The position numbers were made by a program, and so were the translations under genes. DNA of 64,000 nt from Acholoe squamosa (taxonomy: Eukaryota; Annelida; Polychaeta; Phyllodocida; Polynoidae), in NCBI GenBank assembly GCA_949317995.1, contig OX439041.1:15531501-15595500 (forward strand), given 5' to 3'. Below are positions 21,421 through 35,819 of the stretch, piece after piece. Within the stretch, counting starts at the first letter, position 1, and each line of letters opens with the position of its first letter. The notes under the pieces were generated by a model. The model was given only the letters and a program-made list of their open reading frames with translations, was not told the origin of the DNA and made no database searches.

Positions 21421-21491
21421 AGGAAATGGGGTTGTGACCGCGTAAAAAACGCCTCCCGGCATTTTTTTAAGCAGTCACAACCTCATTTCTT
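21421..21491. repeat. Short hairpin with ~20-bp arms
   Basis: Arms AGGAAATGGGGTTGTGACCG and the inverse complement of AAGAAATGAGGTTGTGACTG, with about three mismatches, enclose a 30-base GC-rich loop. It lies about 90 bp upstream of the GPCR splice acceptor, so in the presumed intron. Probably a miniature transposon remnant. Confidence 0.6.
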
Positions 21492-21502
21492 GCATACAAG
21501 GG

Positions 21503-22838
21503 AATTTAGTTTCAAGGTGAATACATTTTTTCCAAGAAAAGTTCCATATATCTATAATGTATCTTATAATCATCTTGTCAAATTGGCAATCTGTTGAACT
21601 GTCCGTTTCCCAAAATGGCTCACTTCACTAGGTGCCAGTTCACGCTAACTCTCAAAACAGACTGAAAATCGGTGCCCCGCAAAAACAAATATATAGATCT
21701 ACACTATAGTTCTTGTGGCATTTAAATCAATTTCATTAATAATATGCCTCTATAATTGTATCGTTAGACATACCTTATTTTAGTATACCATGCTTTGCTT
21801 ACATGTGCATTGCAGTGAATATAAAGATTTTAGCTTGTGCCAGTTTGGGAATTCTGTATTGTGACACCTCATCACATGGGGGAAATGCATTCATCATAGC
21901 GCATCCCATCCTGCTTCGCGGGACCACCCCTACGCGGCGTGGGGAGGCGCTAAATAAATTCAAAATTAAGACTGTTCAGAGCTCCTGGGGTCTCCTAAGC
22001 TCTGGAGGTTAATTCAAACCAGTGCAAATTAACCACAGCTTGTTTGACTAACCTCCTTATTGCCTTACTATTTCAATTCCTTTTAGCCATCCTATGGTCA
22101 CGTATCTAAATTTTCCTCACATGTGTTTAACCAAATCAGTGCCAACCATACATGATCACTAATCATAGTACATGCTCAGTGATGGGTTTTATCTCTTTCA
22201 TAACCATGGCCTGAATAGGTCGATAGAAAACATATATTAACAGTACTTGATACTGATGTAACAAACACTCACAAATTGCCAATATTGATGTAGTGATAAG
22301 GGTTGTTTATAGCTCTATTGCCGTTAGTGTCACATGGACTATTCTCTACATTCTAACCATTCATTTATCACTAGTTATAGATGCGTGGTGTTTTGTTTCT
22401 TTTTGATGGAGGAAGGAGGGGGTCCAACTGTAATGGCTCTTACGTTTTGGCCCTAATCTCACCCCTCAAGACAGCACCAAGGACAACATAGTATCTAAGC
22501 TTCTTGATAGCACTTAAATCAGTAAGAGCATTAAATTTTACATCTCTCATAGCCCTACCCTGATCAGTTATCTGGGCAAACTGTTTTTGTTTATCAAGAT
22601 ATCTCCTACTTCCCAAAGCCATCTATTTCTGGAATTTCCAACCTTATAAAAAATAAATACTTGCAAAATTATCCCACTATTACCGCAGCCTTGTCTCATG
22701 TAGTACGTACTTATGCTTTACTGAAAAAATGGCAAAAAAAGGTTGGCTGTATAATTAGTTCCTCTATGAAATACATACTAAGTCACGCCTCCCCCCCCCC
22801 TCACTGTTCACTCGACCCTTATATGATAACATAGATCG
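21503..22838. other. Presumed intron or upstream region of the GPCR gene
   Basis: AT-rich sequence with no convincing coding exon. A first, non-coding GPCR exon may lie here, but I cannot identify it. Confidence 0.4.
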
Positions 22839-22992
22839 AGGGGCGTAGGAAGCAAATTTTTAATGGGGGGGGGGCAGGGGTCTCGGTTAGGGTTGGGGCC
22901 TGCTATATTTTTATATAGGCTTATAAAACTATAGGAACCTCTTCACTATTGGGGGGCCCAGGCCCCCCTGGCCCCCCTTTTCCTACGCCCCT
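22839..22992. mobile_element. MITE with AGGGGCGTAGGAA termini
   Basis: The ends AGGGGCGTAGGAA and TTCCTACGCCCCT are perfect 13-bp inverted repeats. The 154-bp element has a G-rich block (22865-22897) with GGTTAGGG-type spacing and C-runs near its right end. It does not encode a protein. The flanks are both near AGATC (before and after), a possible target duplication. Confidence 0.75.
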
Positions 22993-24389
22993 GAGATCTA
23001 TTTATCATATTTTTACTAAATGCTTGATACAGCTGTCTAACTGAAGAGTTCTGTTAATGATTTTGATAATAGAGAATTATTGTTGTGCATCAAACAAAGT
23101 GCATAGATTTGAAAAAAAAGAACTTACCTACTGTTAAAATCGATATCTCAGCAATACAGATCTTCTAGGAGACAAAAATCTTCATGCCCTACTCCTAAAT
23201 ATGTGGCTGTCACTGTCCATGTTCATAGAACCTTTGACAGACACATGTGTCGTTACAGGAATGGCGCAGAAGCCCTGCCCCTCCCTCTGCCCTCTGCCCT
23301 CCTCCTACCCTGCCTACCTCCGCCTCCCCCAACCCCCACTTCATAACCCCCACTTTACTACCTCCCTCCCCTCAAGCCTAACCACGTACATTGGTTTAAA
23401 TGTCAGTGCCTGTTTATGTACTGATTAATTTAGTGCAATGTTAGCATAGGATCTACACAACTGTCCTATAGCTGCATGTGAACCGTTACTCTCTCCCCTG
23501 CCAAACACCTAGTTCCCCCTGCTCTCTTTCTCCACTCCTCTATTTGTATTTTTCTTTTTTTATGTCATCTTGATGTGCTCCTTCTATCATCCCTCCACTT
23601 ATGGCTCTCTCAACCATCTCCATCCTTCTTTATTCTGGTTCTGTCTTTCCTCTTTCTTTCTTGCTCATTTGGTCCCTCTCTCCGATTTCAGTAGTCTATT
23701 CCCTTCCTACCTCCCATTACCCTATCGGCTACACATGCCTTACGTTGTTGGAATAAAGATGGAATCCTTGTCCCAAGGTTGCAAAAGATCTGTTATCATT
23801 TTCACAGAGATTCCTTGTACCACTAAAGTGCCACCTGGGGCCCCTTGTGAAAACTACACTGCTTCACTATAATACAATTACGGTGGTTCACTGCTCAGTT
23901 TTATGAGGATTCCTGGTAGATTGAACAGTTATTTTTTTACAGTGGTATACATACTTGTAGGTGTTATAGCTAGATGTTACAATAGACAAACATCAACCTT
24001 ACAAAATAAATACTACCTCTCTTTGCTGTCTGAGGACATCTGAGAATACAATTATATGTTTGCCAAGGGTTAACTCAGATATGCCAAAATTTACTTTTTC
24101 TCGACATTCTGTTTTCCTCATAATTCTACATTGACCAGTGGTGGGGTGGTGACCCCAGCGGTGACCAGCTTGAAGAAGAGGGGGTGCGCCCCTCGTTTAA
24201 AGTGGCATAGTCTGGTTGGGATTCGAAATCAATTCTGTTTAGAATAGACCAGGTTGCTCACAAAGACAATAATTGCTTTGCTTATTACTCTGACTACTTT
24301 TATTCTCCATATATTTGCTTGTATATGGGGTATTAATTATATTTTCACCCACTTTATTAATTTGCCTTTCTATCCTTTCATCTGCCTGT
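22993..24389. other. Non-coding, C-rich stretch
   Basis: Contains a pyrimidine-rich block (23270-23720, rich in CCT and CCC) whose open frames are compositional. No gene is supported. Confidence 0.45.
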
Positions 24390-24520
24390 CATTGTCTTTC
24401 TGTTTCCATATGTCTCTCCATCCATCCGTCATTCTGTCCATCTGTCTCTGTCTGTCTGTCTGTCTGTCTCTCCCTCTCTGTCTCTCTCTGTCTTTCTGTC
24501 TCTCTCTCAGCCCCTCTCCA
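24390..24520 (+). repeat. CTGT/CTCT microsatellite
   Basis: Imperfect repeats of CTGT and CTCT on the plus strand, similar to 8340-8462. The Leu/Ser/Cys-rich frames across it are artefacts of the repeat. Confidence 0.85.
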
Positions 24521-25319
24521 TGTATCATTTTCGCCTATTTAAGTACCCATGTTGACCTGTGGGCTGAGATAACATTAAAAAAAGCAGTATGGTTCTTTTA
24601 TACCTTTGGCCAGATCAATTCCCATGTCTACAGTGTCCAAATGAACATCCCGTGCAGGCGCATGCATACAAAATACCCCAGTCTGCACAATGGACCTGTT
24701 TCACACTAAAACATTCTGCAGATTCCCTTAATGTTCGTGCTATTGATATAGTTCATGATGAATATAAACTCAACCATAGAATAGGGCGAGGCATCCTAAA
24801 ATTCATTGTGAGCATGAGTGTCATGAATGATGTAACCCACTGAATTAGGTATCTAAGCATGGTAGCATGTCACCCTATCAAAGTGTTATACTGCCAAGGA
24901 ATAAAGTCAAGTAATCCGATGTTAAAGGCAGCTGCAGACAGGCCCGACTCGATTGGTAGTTAGGGAAAGGGGCGCCGATCCTATCGGGAAGATCGTCCCC
25001 CTTAAGTCATCGAAATACTATGGGCCTTTGTTATTTAGGGGGCTTGAATTATCATTTCACTCTTCTATTCAACTTAGTAAAACACAACACAATTAAATTC
25101 CCATATCTACTTCATTTCCCATTTGATTCTGTAATCATCTTTCTCATACATAAAGGTCTCACGCTCTTTGGACATTAAATGCCATTAGTTAAGTCCAAGT
25201 AGACATCGTGCTGATATGAGCACAATATGAGGACCTCCTAGTACCCTCTCAGGCCACCAGAGGTCGTAGTAACTAGGCACATGGACTTATGTTGTCTAGC
25301 TCTTTGACAGCAACGAGTA
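24521..25319. other. Non-coding stretch, no gene seen
   Basis: Contains a small inverted pair around AGGGGCGCCGATCCTATCGG (about 24966) but no coding frame of note. Confidence 0.4.
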
Positions 25320-25425
25320 CGTCAATGCAGCATGCACATTGATCAGCAAGACACTGCAAGATGCATGAATATAGCCCTGGCGAGTAAATCGCCAGGGCTA
25401 CATTGATATCATGGTATTGTCATAC
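25320..25425. repeat. Hairpin repeat family H, copy b
   Basis: AGCCCTGGCGA (25373-25383) and TCGCCAGGGCT (25389-25399) are perfect inverted arms around a five-base loop. They are flanked by GATGCATGAAT-type sequence as in copy a. It abuts the left end of inverted repeat I copy A. Confidence 0.65.
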
Positions 25426-25429
25426 TAGT

Positions 25430-26849
<1,420 letters not shown>

Positions 26850-28948
26850 TCACGCCAACTCTACGAGGTTGATACAGTCCTGGAGGGTTGGCATAATGCA
26901 CTTGAACTGGACCTGGGTTAAGGGTGATGTTACTCCAAATGTCTATCGTTGGAAACCTCTAAGTCTCACTGTCTGCAGCTCACTCAAACAGACTGATCCA
27001 AGCAGATGACAGATAAAGCATATAGTTCGGAGTCCTTTATTTCACACTAGAGTTACATACAGCACAATAGTTTGACACATACCAATCATTGACTATTACA
27101 CTAACCTTATATATGTTACATGAACCTTGACATTCACTTCAGCAACCTTGACCTAGGGTGATTCCCATGTACCAATTAGTGCAGTTGTTATGTTTAGTGG
27201 AATGGCCTTGACATTAACTCTAGACTAGCAGCCTTAGCATTAGCTCATGCACACGCTGTAGGCCTTTATCAAATTACAGCTGTGTTCCTGTCATGTGTAT
27301 GGGTCAAGTCACCAGGATCTATCACCTTTTGGGCCAGGTATGCAAGAATAACAAAATTAAGAATAACTCTTTAAAAGCTTATTACATTTGTAAAGGATAC
27401 ACTGATTTATGCCCTGAAATGCCCTAAAAATGTTCTATTTGCATTCCAAATTTGGAAGGTTTGTGCCAAAAATGGAAATTTCCCTGTAGGACTATTGGAA
27501 TCCTCATGAAAAACTAGTATTATACAATTTTCGATCTAGCTTCCCTTTGTGGTGTCACCCTGGTGGCCAGAATTGGTACTATTCCCCCCTTGGACGGTCC
27601 TTTAAGCTTGCTGGCTCATATATATGCTGTGCAGCATACATATATTTGAGATACTCTGGGCCTACCTTGCTACAGATTAGGTGCTGATGAAAAGCATGAA
27701 AATGTAAAAAATGCCATTTCTGGTTTATTTTTCAACATTGAAAGACCATAGCTCAAAAAACTCTTATATAGAATGTTAATAATTTACATTTTTTTACTTG
27801 CCCTACCTGTTCCTGGCCTAACCGGATCATGGAAGACCAGCTTATGTCATAATGATTTGTGACAGAAACAAACAAACCCAAAAGAACCTCCAAATGTGAT
27901 GGTTTCTGGCGACCTGACCCATATACATGTTAGGTCCACTGCTATATAGTGTCCTTTACCTTCACTACAGTCCTTGACCCTACAGCCTTGGCCTTGGATC
28001 TCATGTAATTAAATCAGTATGCCCCTACTACATTGACATTGCAGCTTTGGCATTGGGACTTTCATAATTCAATCAGTATGTTACTGTTACCTTGACATTG
28101 GTTCTCCCTAGTTGCATCTATACAATGTACCTGACCTTGCTTGTCTGTTCCCTCCATCCTGACTCTTCACCATGGTTACCTCACCTATGTCTACGATGCC
28201 TGATGAATAAGAGTGGATACGAGTGTCCTTGACCGATAGGGATCTTTTGTGTAATGCAAATGTCTGTCCCAGGTTTATGACAGCCTGGTCCTAAAGTATT
28301 TCCATCTAATCTATCGTGTCCTAAATTCTAACTATACGTGTCATTAGCTCTTCGAGTGCTCATGTCTGTCATATGCCCTGTTTCTGGGCTGCAGTCCAGT
28401 ACACACTCCTTGATTAGTAATAGTATAGTACAATTGGTGTTCCTTTTGGAAACTGAAAGAAGGAAAACTGTTATCCATTTTATAGTCAACCCCTGTATAT
28501 GCATAGGTTCCCACAGCCCAAGTAGTCGATTAACCTTGAGAAGTTCTGTTTGAACCCCAGCTGATTTAAGTGTAAGCGCTTTCCATGGCATGTCCCATGT
28601 TAGTTACCTTGTGAGTAATTTAAGAGGCCGCACCTGTTGGACACCTTTGGGAGTGACGGGACAAACCTTGGATGTTTACTTATCAGTCTGAATAATACAA
28701 AGGAGTGAACTTAATTTTGTTTGATTATTGTTCGTTCAGGCGGTGTTTCACCAGAGCTGGCGTGATCCTCATTTAAAATCAGGAGCATACAGAAAAAAAA
28801 TCTGTAGCCCCCCTTACGATGAAATTCAACTTCAATCTTGGATTTCACCGATGGTTATCTAAACAAAAAAACGCTTTACACTAAGAGAAGCCAAGAGATA
28901 TCCCAAGTTTAGGTTTCTCGACATAACACTAGGGTTGGTGCTGTATAC
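26850..28948. other. Non-coding stretch with a hairpin-family trace
   Basis: The first ~50 bp (GATAGTATCACGCC to GGTTGGCATAATGCAC) match part of hairpin family copy c. The rest is AT-rich unique-looking sequence with no coding frame that I trust. Confidence 0.45.
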
Positions 28949-29549
28949 CTCAGTGGGCAGTTCAAATGGTGAAGGGTATAGAGCTAGTGTAATTCATTAT
29001 TTACAATGTCATGCTCACCAGACAGCAGCACTGCTCCATAGTGATACTGCAAATGGGAATATAAACTTGCAAATTCAATTATGCATCTTTTATCTCATTA
29101 GAAGCATCTTTAATGTCTTGAACCTCAATGGAATGGGACCTGTGATCTGTGCCATAGTAGTGATATGTGGATCACGTGTATTTCAAATATGGTCACTCAG
29201 ATCTGTCCGAAAGGGTTCATTGGTGAGGCATTTTTGATTAGTTATAGGTTAGGCTGTAAATATCCATTTTCTGTGATTGGTTTATCAAATGTGAGTATCA
29301 GCCCTATATGTAAGTGCATAATAGTTGGCAATCATTTCATTTCTTTTTAAATGCTCCGGCCACCCTACTCAGTGGATAGTTCTAATGGTGAAGGGCATAG
29401 AGCTATTGTAGTTCATTCTGTACATGCTCACTAGGCAGTAGCTCCATAGGGATACTTCAAATGGGAATATAAACTTACAACTTCAATCATGCATCTTATC
29501 TTTTATCTTCATAGAAGCATCTTTAATGTCCTGAATTTCAATGGAATCA
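28949..29549 (+). repeat. Diverged local duplication (two ~185-bp units)
   Basis: 28949-29135 and 29367-29549 share CTCAGTGG, TGGTGAAGGG, CATGCTCAC, AATGGGAATATAAACTT and AGAAGCATCTTTAATGTC in order, with many substitutions and small indels. An old direct duplication about 418 bp apart, with no coding content. Confidence 0.75.
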
Positions 29550-30366
29550 AATTTAAATATTATCTGAATGTTCACATGAACCAAAATGGCCCAACTTTTG
29601 AGCCAATGATGATAGAAACACAGCAAGCCACAGGTGATGGTCAGTAAATTGGCGCCATGTAATTAACACCTTTCGCATTATTTTAGGAGGATGAAAATTC
29701 ACATGCATCTGATTTATAATGTGGAGAATAGGTTTGCCATATTAAAGAAGGTTTGTTAAATATCTTACTAAGGTCTCTGAGCAGAAGGTTAACCATTAAG
29801 TTTGTAAAATTGCTGTGTTGTCTCATATTCATTTATCATTTCATTGCGGTAACTAGACGATAAGCCATCACCTTTTATAATATCTGTAATAGCAGCTGAG
29901 TAATCATGCAAACTGTAAGGCTCACATCAGGACCTTGTTTCAACAGATCGTGGGAGGTGTATGAAATGGCTCCATAGCAATGACTACATAGTGAGCTACA
30001 GTACAGACCTCAAAATAGGCCCTGCTATGTACATTCAACTGCTGGCTTCATACAGACCACTATGAAGTCATAGCACCCAGTCGTACAGGCCAGGCACCAA
30101 TACTAAATGACTAAATAGTGCCCAATCGTACTTCAACCATAGTATGATTTGTACTCTACTGTTCAAATGAGCATAGGGCTACAGTATCTATATAATTATA
30201 GGTGATCCCACCTTGTTCCAAGGGTGCACACATGGTCATATATGGTCATGATAATGGATCATATCGTTAAAGGTGGTCAAATATACCTACAAATATCATA
30301 ATTGTACAGAAAGCTTCTATTTGGCAGCAGGTTCCTCTACCTATACATAGCCTTCTCAACACCTTG

Positions 30367-30367
<1 letters not shown>
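29550..30367. other. Non-coding stretch, no gene seen
   Basis: AT-rich, with no protein-like frame and no repeat structure that I can resolve. Confidence 0.4.

Positions 30368-30421
<54 letters not shown>
30368..30421. repeat. AT microsatellite, about 27 units
   Basis: A perfect TA dinucleotide run of about 54 bp. Confidence 0.95.
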
Positions 30422-30424
<3 letters not shown>

Positions 30425-31100
30425 AGGCCTATCCACCTCTATGAGTGGCCTGAGGTCATGGCATAGTCTATAGAGTACATACATGGTTACAGAGGAAAGA
30501 GTACAGGTGGGGTGCATTTGAGCAAAGGAGTGCAGACAGGAGGAGCTACGACTACCCCCTATGTGTTCACATAGAGGGTTGTCATACCAGGATCCCTTAT
30601 TGAGTCACTGCTCTGGTGGCTATTTAGCCAGCAGGCAGTACGATCACCCAGTAATGTAGCCAGCTATTTAGTCACTATGGCCAAAGGCCTAAGATCACCT
30701 GGTAAGATTTGGCCCTTCTCAAGTCGTAGGGGTCTGAACCTGTCGTAGACACTATTGAAAAAAGCTCCTGGTCATAAGGGTGCCAATTTTAGAGTGGTGC
30801 CTATGACTGTTCTTTTGGGAGCAGTGTTGCGTGTCTTCAGAGTGCCTAGTAAATAATTCTTCCTCTTGATGAGAATTGTCCCCCCTCTTCTGTGAAAATG
30901 TGAATAATAGGAGTCAATCTAGCGGACAGCACTGGAGCTTGTTTCAAACTGGTCAGTACTCCAAATTTGGCAAAAAGATTATACAGAATGAAGTTTATAC
31001 GTTCCATAGCGCACACCATCTAAACAGAGGTTTAGATAAAAGATTCGCAATTCTAAGCTCTTAGTCAAAATTGATGTGAATCGGTCATCTAAAATTTATT
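30422..31100. other. Non-coding stretch, no gene seen
   Basis: No coding frame or repeat recognised. Confidence 0.4.
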
Positions 31101-31660
31101 GACCATGTCAGTGCCAGCTGTGAGCTTTGTTCCTGAAGAGGACTTGGTGTGTGTCTAAGAGCAAAGGGTGCCTTTCCAAGTGGCATTTTTGTCACCTCTC
31201 TTTTCTTTAATGAACAATAAATATATCACCTCTGGCTGAGAGCGTGGCAGATGTACCAACACACTAAAAAAAAGAATATGTTTAATTAATTGGTGATTAG
31301 AGCATAAGGCATTGGAAACTTAACAGAAGTTTCAATTATTCTGAAGCATATAGATTTGATCCTCATTTTGTGTCTCAAACGATCATGTCAGTGCCAGCTG
31401 TGAGCTTTGTTCCTGAAGAGGACTTGGTGTGTGCCTAAGAGCAAAGGGTGCCTTTCCAAGTGGCATTTTTGTCACCTCTCTTTTCTTTAATGAACAATAA
31501 ATATATCACCTCTGGCTGAGAGCGTGGCAGATGTACCAACACACTAAAAAAAAGAATATGTTTAAATAATTGGTGATTAGAGCATAAGGCATTGGAAACT
31601 TAACAGAAGTTTCAATTATTCTGAAGCATATAGATTTGATCCTCATTTTGTGTCTCAAAC
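31101..31660 (+). repeat. Recent 280-bp tandem duplication
   Basis: Units 31101-31380 and 31381-31660 are nearly identical at an exact 280-bp offset; the few differences include GACCATGT/GATCATGT at the start, TGTGTCT/TGTGCCT, and TTTAATT/TTTAAAT. A few bases of a third start (GATCATGT) follow at 31661. It is non-coding and young, given so few changes. Confidence 0.9.
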
Positions 31661-33038
31661 GATCATGTATTGTACGATTTGCCCATCAGCATCATGTTAA
31701 CAACTGCACTACAAATAATTGTTGAAAAATGTTGAAAACAGTATTGGGCTGTTTAAACTATAGTAGAACTAGAACCAGTGTATACATATGTACTCAAACC
31801 TTGTGTACTGCTATATCTATTAGGGATAGATCTTATGTTTTAGTCAGATTCTGTGATCGTAGTGGCATTTTGGTGATCGTAGAGATATTTGGTGATCGTA
31901 TGTTGTTTTAAAACATACCCCAGGCCTTGATTGTAAGGGAATTCTTGAGTATCCAGGGTCAATCACAACGACTGCTCCAGATAAAAAGAGAAAATGATGT
32001 ATCTCCCTAGGCAATCATAGGCAACAAAGGGTCACAAGTTGCCCCTCACTATGATTTGACTGGATCGTATGGGGTGTGCGATATGCAGTGGGGAGGGTCA
32101 AATTGCAGTGTTTGAGAAATACCGAGCTGCAGCTGCTAAACACCTCCCCCATGATAAGGTTATCCCTGCCAAATATAATGCTGGACAACCCAGATGTGAT
32201 GTGGGTTCCCTAGACATGTATAGAAATTGCAAAAACATTGTTAAGTTTACTGCACACAATTGGCACTCAGACACTATAGACGCTCATTTGGGCCAAAGGA
32301 CTAATTATAACAGAAAAGATCAGTATTCGTTCACAAAATCTACATAAATAAATGAAGTTAAATGTTAAGGGGCCAGGTCTATGCTAAGCCCATATGTATT
32401 TCCATGAATAAACCTTTTTCTAGCATATCTGACAATAATGAAAGTTTATCATTTTGCATGTCTATCACTTCATGGATATTAAGAGGATTCGTCTGTTTAT
32501 CAAATGAGAAAAGTCTATGAATATGAAATTTTCAGCAAACTCACGGGCATGGGCGTAAAATCAGGGGCTATTGGCCCAAGGGTCACCATTGTTGTCTACC
32601 TCTGTGTCTATCATAGACTTTATCAAGGCCAGAATCAATAATGTGAACATAAACAGAGCTAAAGTATTTTTTGTGATTAGAACAGCCAACTAACAAGCAG
32701 CAACTTTTGTTAAACTGCAACAAATCCATTCCAGATTTTGAGTAGGGCCTATGTACCCATCTTTCTAGCAGTGTCCTGATACAAGTTTTAAAGTTATTGA
32801 CAAAAAAAAAAGAAGATCCATTGACAAACATGGAAATGACAGGTCTATACCTTATCTCGCCAAGACAGCCCCCTCTCGCAAAGACATTTTAAGGAAGACA
32901 GAATAAAATGATTTTTCCTCCTCCTGCACAGGGTTTATATATTTAACTTTCCTGACTATGTTGGTTACTTACCCCTGAGATGTGTTTAACTCACCAGGCA
33001 GAAAAATTGGTTATTGCCAACACTTTGCAACAGCAGAG
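31661..33038. other. Non-coding stretch with weak open frames
   Basis: A frame at 32069-32347 (92 codons) reads plausibly in places but has no recognisable domain, so no gene is called. Confidence 0.4.
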
Positions 33039-33286
33039 CAGTGTGGCGTTTCACAAGTCAAAGATAATAATGGTCATACAATAGCCATTTCTAAAACCAT
33101 ATTATGACTATTGTAAAGTTACAACCACTCTTATCTTCATCAGGTCATATAGAGAAAAGAATTAGAATATACTGATGGCCTTTGTAGAAACACCTGCTAG
33201 TGTAAGCCTACAACCAATCTTAAAACTGCTATCACATCTAGTTATAAACAGTTCTAAATATTGCCATCTTGTGAAACACCACACTG
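33039..33286 (+). mobile_element. MITE family M2, copy 1
   Basis: The ends CAGTGTGGCGTTTCACAAG and the inverse complement of CAGTGTGGTGTTTCACAAG differ by one base. The interior matches, in reverse orientation, 41793-42033 (shared GTAGGCTTA and GCAGTTTTAA blocks). About 248 bp, non-coding. Confidence 0.75.
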
Positions 33287-33341
33287 GGATATAAATCTTT
33301 GTCTTCCCAATTTTTGTCTTCCAGAGTGATTTTTGACTAAC

Positions 33342-33825
33342 ATGCTATGTTTAGGGCTTGATTTTCTACATAAATGATTATCATATGATCACAAACGTCT
33401 CAGATCTGGACCATTTTGACCTGTTGATTATGAAAATCGAGTTTTATTAATAGCAGATTTACCCTTATTGTCATTAAGTGCGCTTACTTTTAAAAATTGT
33501 GTATAGCGATTCTATGTACTGTTGATAGATTTAACTGTGCTAGATATGTGGGTAATTTCCTCCCAACACATACCTAAGTAACCAATGTGTAGAATACTAT
33601 CATATTGCACAACCTCTGCAACAGCAGAGCTTGGAAAGGGACATTTGTCTGGGCGAGATAGTGTCTTGGCGAGTGTTTTATGAGAAACAACCATGTTTAG
33701 GGCTTAATTTCTTACATAAATAATTATCATATGATCACGAAAGTCTTAGACCTCATTTTGACCTGGAGATTGTGAAAATTGAGTTTGTATTAATAGGAGA
33801 TGTACCCTTATTGTCATTAACTTAA
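33342..33825 (+). repeat. Local direct duplication (two ~135-bp units)
   Basis: 33342-33480 and about 33690-33825 share TGTTTAGGGCTT, AATTATCATATGATCAC and TTACCCTTATTGTCATTAA-type landmarks, with moderate divergence. Non-coding. Confidence 0.7.
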
Positions 33826-33948
33826 TTTTGACAAACGTTTATCGTGATTCTATTCCCATTTCTTGTCTGACCAAAAAGAAATCAATGATTTTGCCCCTCC
33901 TATGTTACACTAAGAGCATTGACTCCACCACACTGAAGCTGGAGACCT

Positions 33949-34693
33949 GGGGCTTAATACAAAACATCCTGGGATCACAACCCCAGCGATCTTAGGAATA
34001 AATCAGCCTTATCCTATTAAGCGATCTTAAGAGTTGACTGGGTTCACATATCCTAGCCAGCATTAAGATCGCATCGATCTTAGCCTCAGCCCTCCTACAC
34101 TATTCCAAGAAGAACTGACTAGGCACAGGGGTAAGAGTCCCAAAAAAAAGGAATAGCCGTGGAGTCACTCTTCTTCACAAGAGTGATTATACCATCGTTC
34201 CCCGTCCCCATATGGGCTAACAAAAGAGCACAGGGTGCAGTTGACCCCTGTACAGTATTCAAGAGTTGTTCCCATGAATGTATGATTTATGCTTGCCTAT
34301 TAGAAGCATTGTGCCTTCCCCCAGGACAAAGAGAGAGAAGGGAAGAATTACCTTACAGTGCACTTAATGCATGAGTAACCCTAAGAGCCCTCAAGGACAC
34401 TCAGCAAACGTCCTCCCTCCCCTCTTTATGTATGCAGCAGGCTATTCACTCTTTTGATCAGGAGTATTCCCTGTAAGTGCTCTTGTACTCAGGTGAAACC
34501 ACTATGCATTTCTTTCACTAAGATCGCAGTGATCTTAGTGGTGGAAATGGAATAGTGAAGTAATCCCAGGACTAGCTATTCTGGACAGGCCTGCAACCAC
34601 TGCATTACATAGGGTAGACCAGCCAGGTCTTATGATATGTGCCTACACTGAGATCACTGGGGTTGGGATCCCAGGATGTTTTGAATTAAGCTC
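33949..34693. mobile_element. Inverted-repeat element with ~50-bp ends
   Basis: The left end GGGGCTTAATACAAAACATC and the inverse complement of the right end (GGAGCTTAATTCAAAACATC) match, and the match continues through CTGGGATC and CCAACCCCAG. About 745 bp with GATCTTA/TAAGATC motifs inside and no protein-like frame. A MITE or degenerate DNA transposon. Confidence 0.7.
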
Positions 34694-35819
34694 CTGACCT
34701 CTGTGGACCAGGATTTCAGCAACCTGTCAGTCTCCAGCTGCCGACCAGTGAGAAGACGATCAAAAGCCAGGAGAAAGATTGGTGACCACTAGGAAATGAT
34801 TAATTCATTTGCACCTATGGCATATAGGTTTACTACTTATGTACAAACTTACTTACACCCGGCTTTGTGGTCACATAGTTAGGTGCTAAAAGCACAAGTT
34901 AAATTTGCCATAAGAGTGACTCGCTACAAAAATAATCACTCTGCTTACACTGACCAATGATCAACATGAAATATGTGCTGTCACTTTATAATAACCCTAA
35001 GATATAATATTTGCTAACAGAAGGTAGCATGTAGGCCTATCTAATTATAGTGTTATGATAGACGTTGATGCCCAAAGCCTGTTCCAAATATGTACGAGTT
35101 AACCATAATTAGAGAGGGGCCAATGCACAAGAGGGCAGCACTTAGCACAGCACTGTGTTGACCTAGGATCCACACCCCTGAGATGGCCCTCAGAAAATTC
35201 CCATTTATCTGTGAATATGTAGTCAAATAAAATCATCTTTTTTGTCACCTTAAAGTTCAATTTTGAGAAACCAAGACTGTTAAAGGAATCATATGTCCAA
35301 GGTGAGGATGGTTTTCATTATAAATGCACTAGGAATACTAATTGTGAAATCATTAAATAAAAGAGTATGTACATAAAAATATGGGAACCAAAGTATGTCA
35401 TATCCAAATTTGAGGGTCACAGCTCGATGTTAAGTGGGTAGTCATTAATTCTATAGTAACAGTGTATTGCCTTGATCTTCTGTAGAGACCTACTAATGCA
35501 TGATTCAATCCCAATTCTGAAATTGAAAAATATGTAATACAACATTCTCAGTGTATAGTATGTATAGTTAAGATATTGAACATGTCCCTGCTTCAATATT
35601 TAGGCACCAGGCCATTGTTAAGTGGTGAGCCTTTGGACCTGTTCATAGGCTAGATTTGTCTGACCAGGACTCGAGGTAAGGTATAAACTGCCTAATCCAC
35701 AGACAAAAGCCCCACCTTCATGGGGACTTACCAGCACAGAGTCTCCCTCTGTGGTCACATCCCTGGATCCCATAGTATGGAAGTCTATAAGAGCAAAATG
35801 AGCAGACAGGGTAGGCACT
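34694..35819. other. Non-coding stretch, no gene seen
   Basis: No coding frame or repeat recognised; a 66-codon minus frame at 35818-35618 has no features. Confidence 0.4.

Noticed and set aside
24254-24709. 151-codon Cys/Leu/Ser-rich frame
   Set aside because: Most of it is the CTGT/CTCT microsatellite read as codons; no domain.
31101-31660. CRISPR-like or satellite array
   Set aside because: Only two long units with no spacers; a simple tandem duplication.
32069-32347. 92-codon frame beginning MGCAICSGEGQ
   Set aside because: Looks protein-like in parts but has no domain, no splice context and no neighbours; not enough to call a gene.
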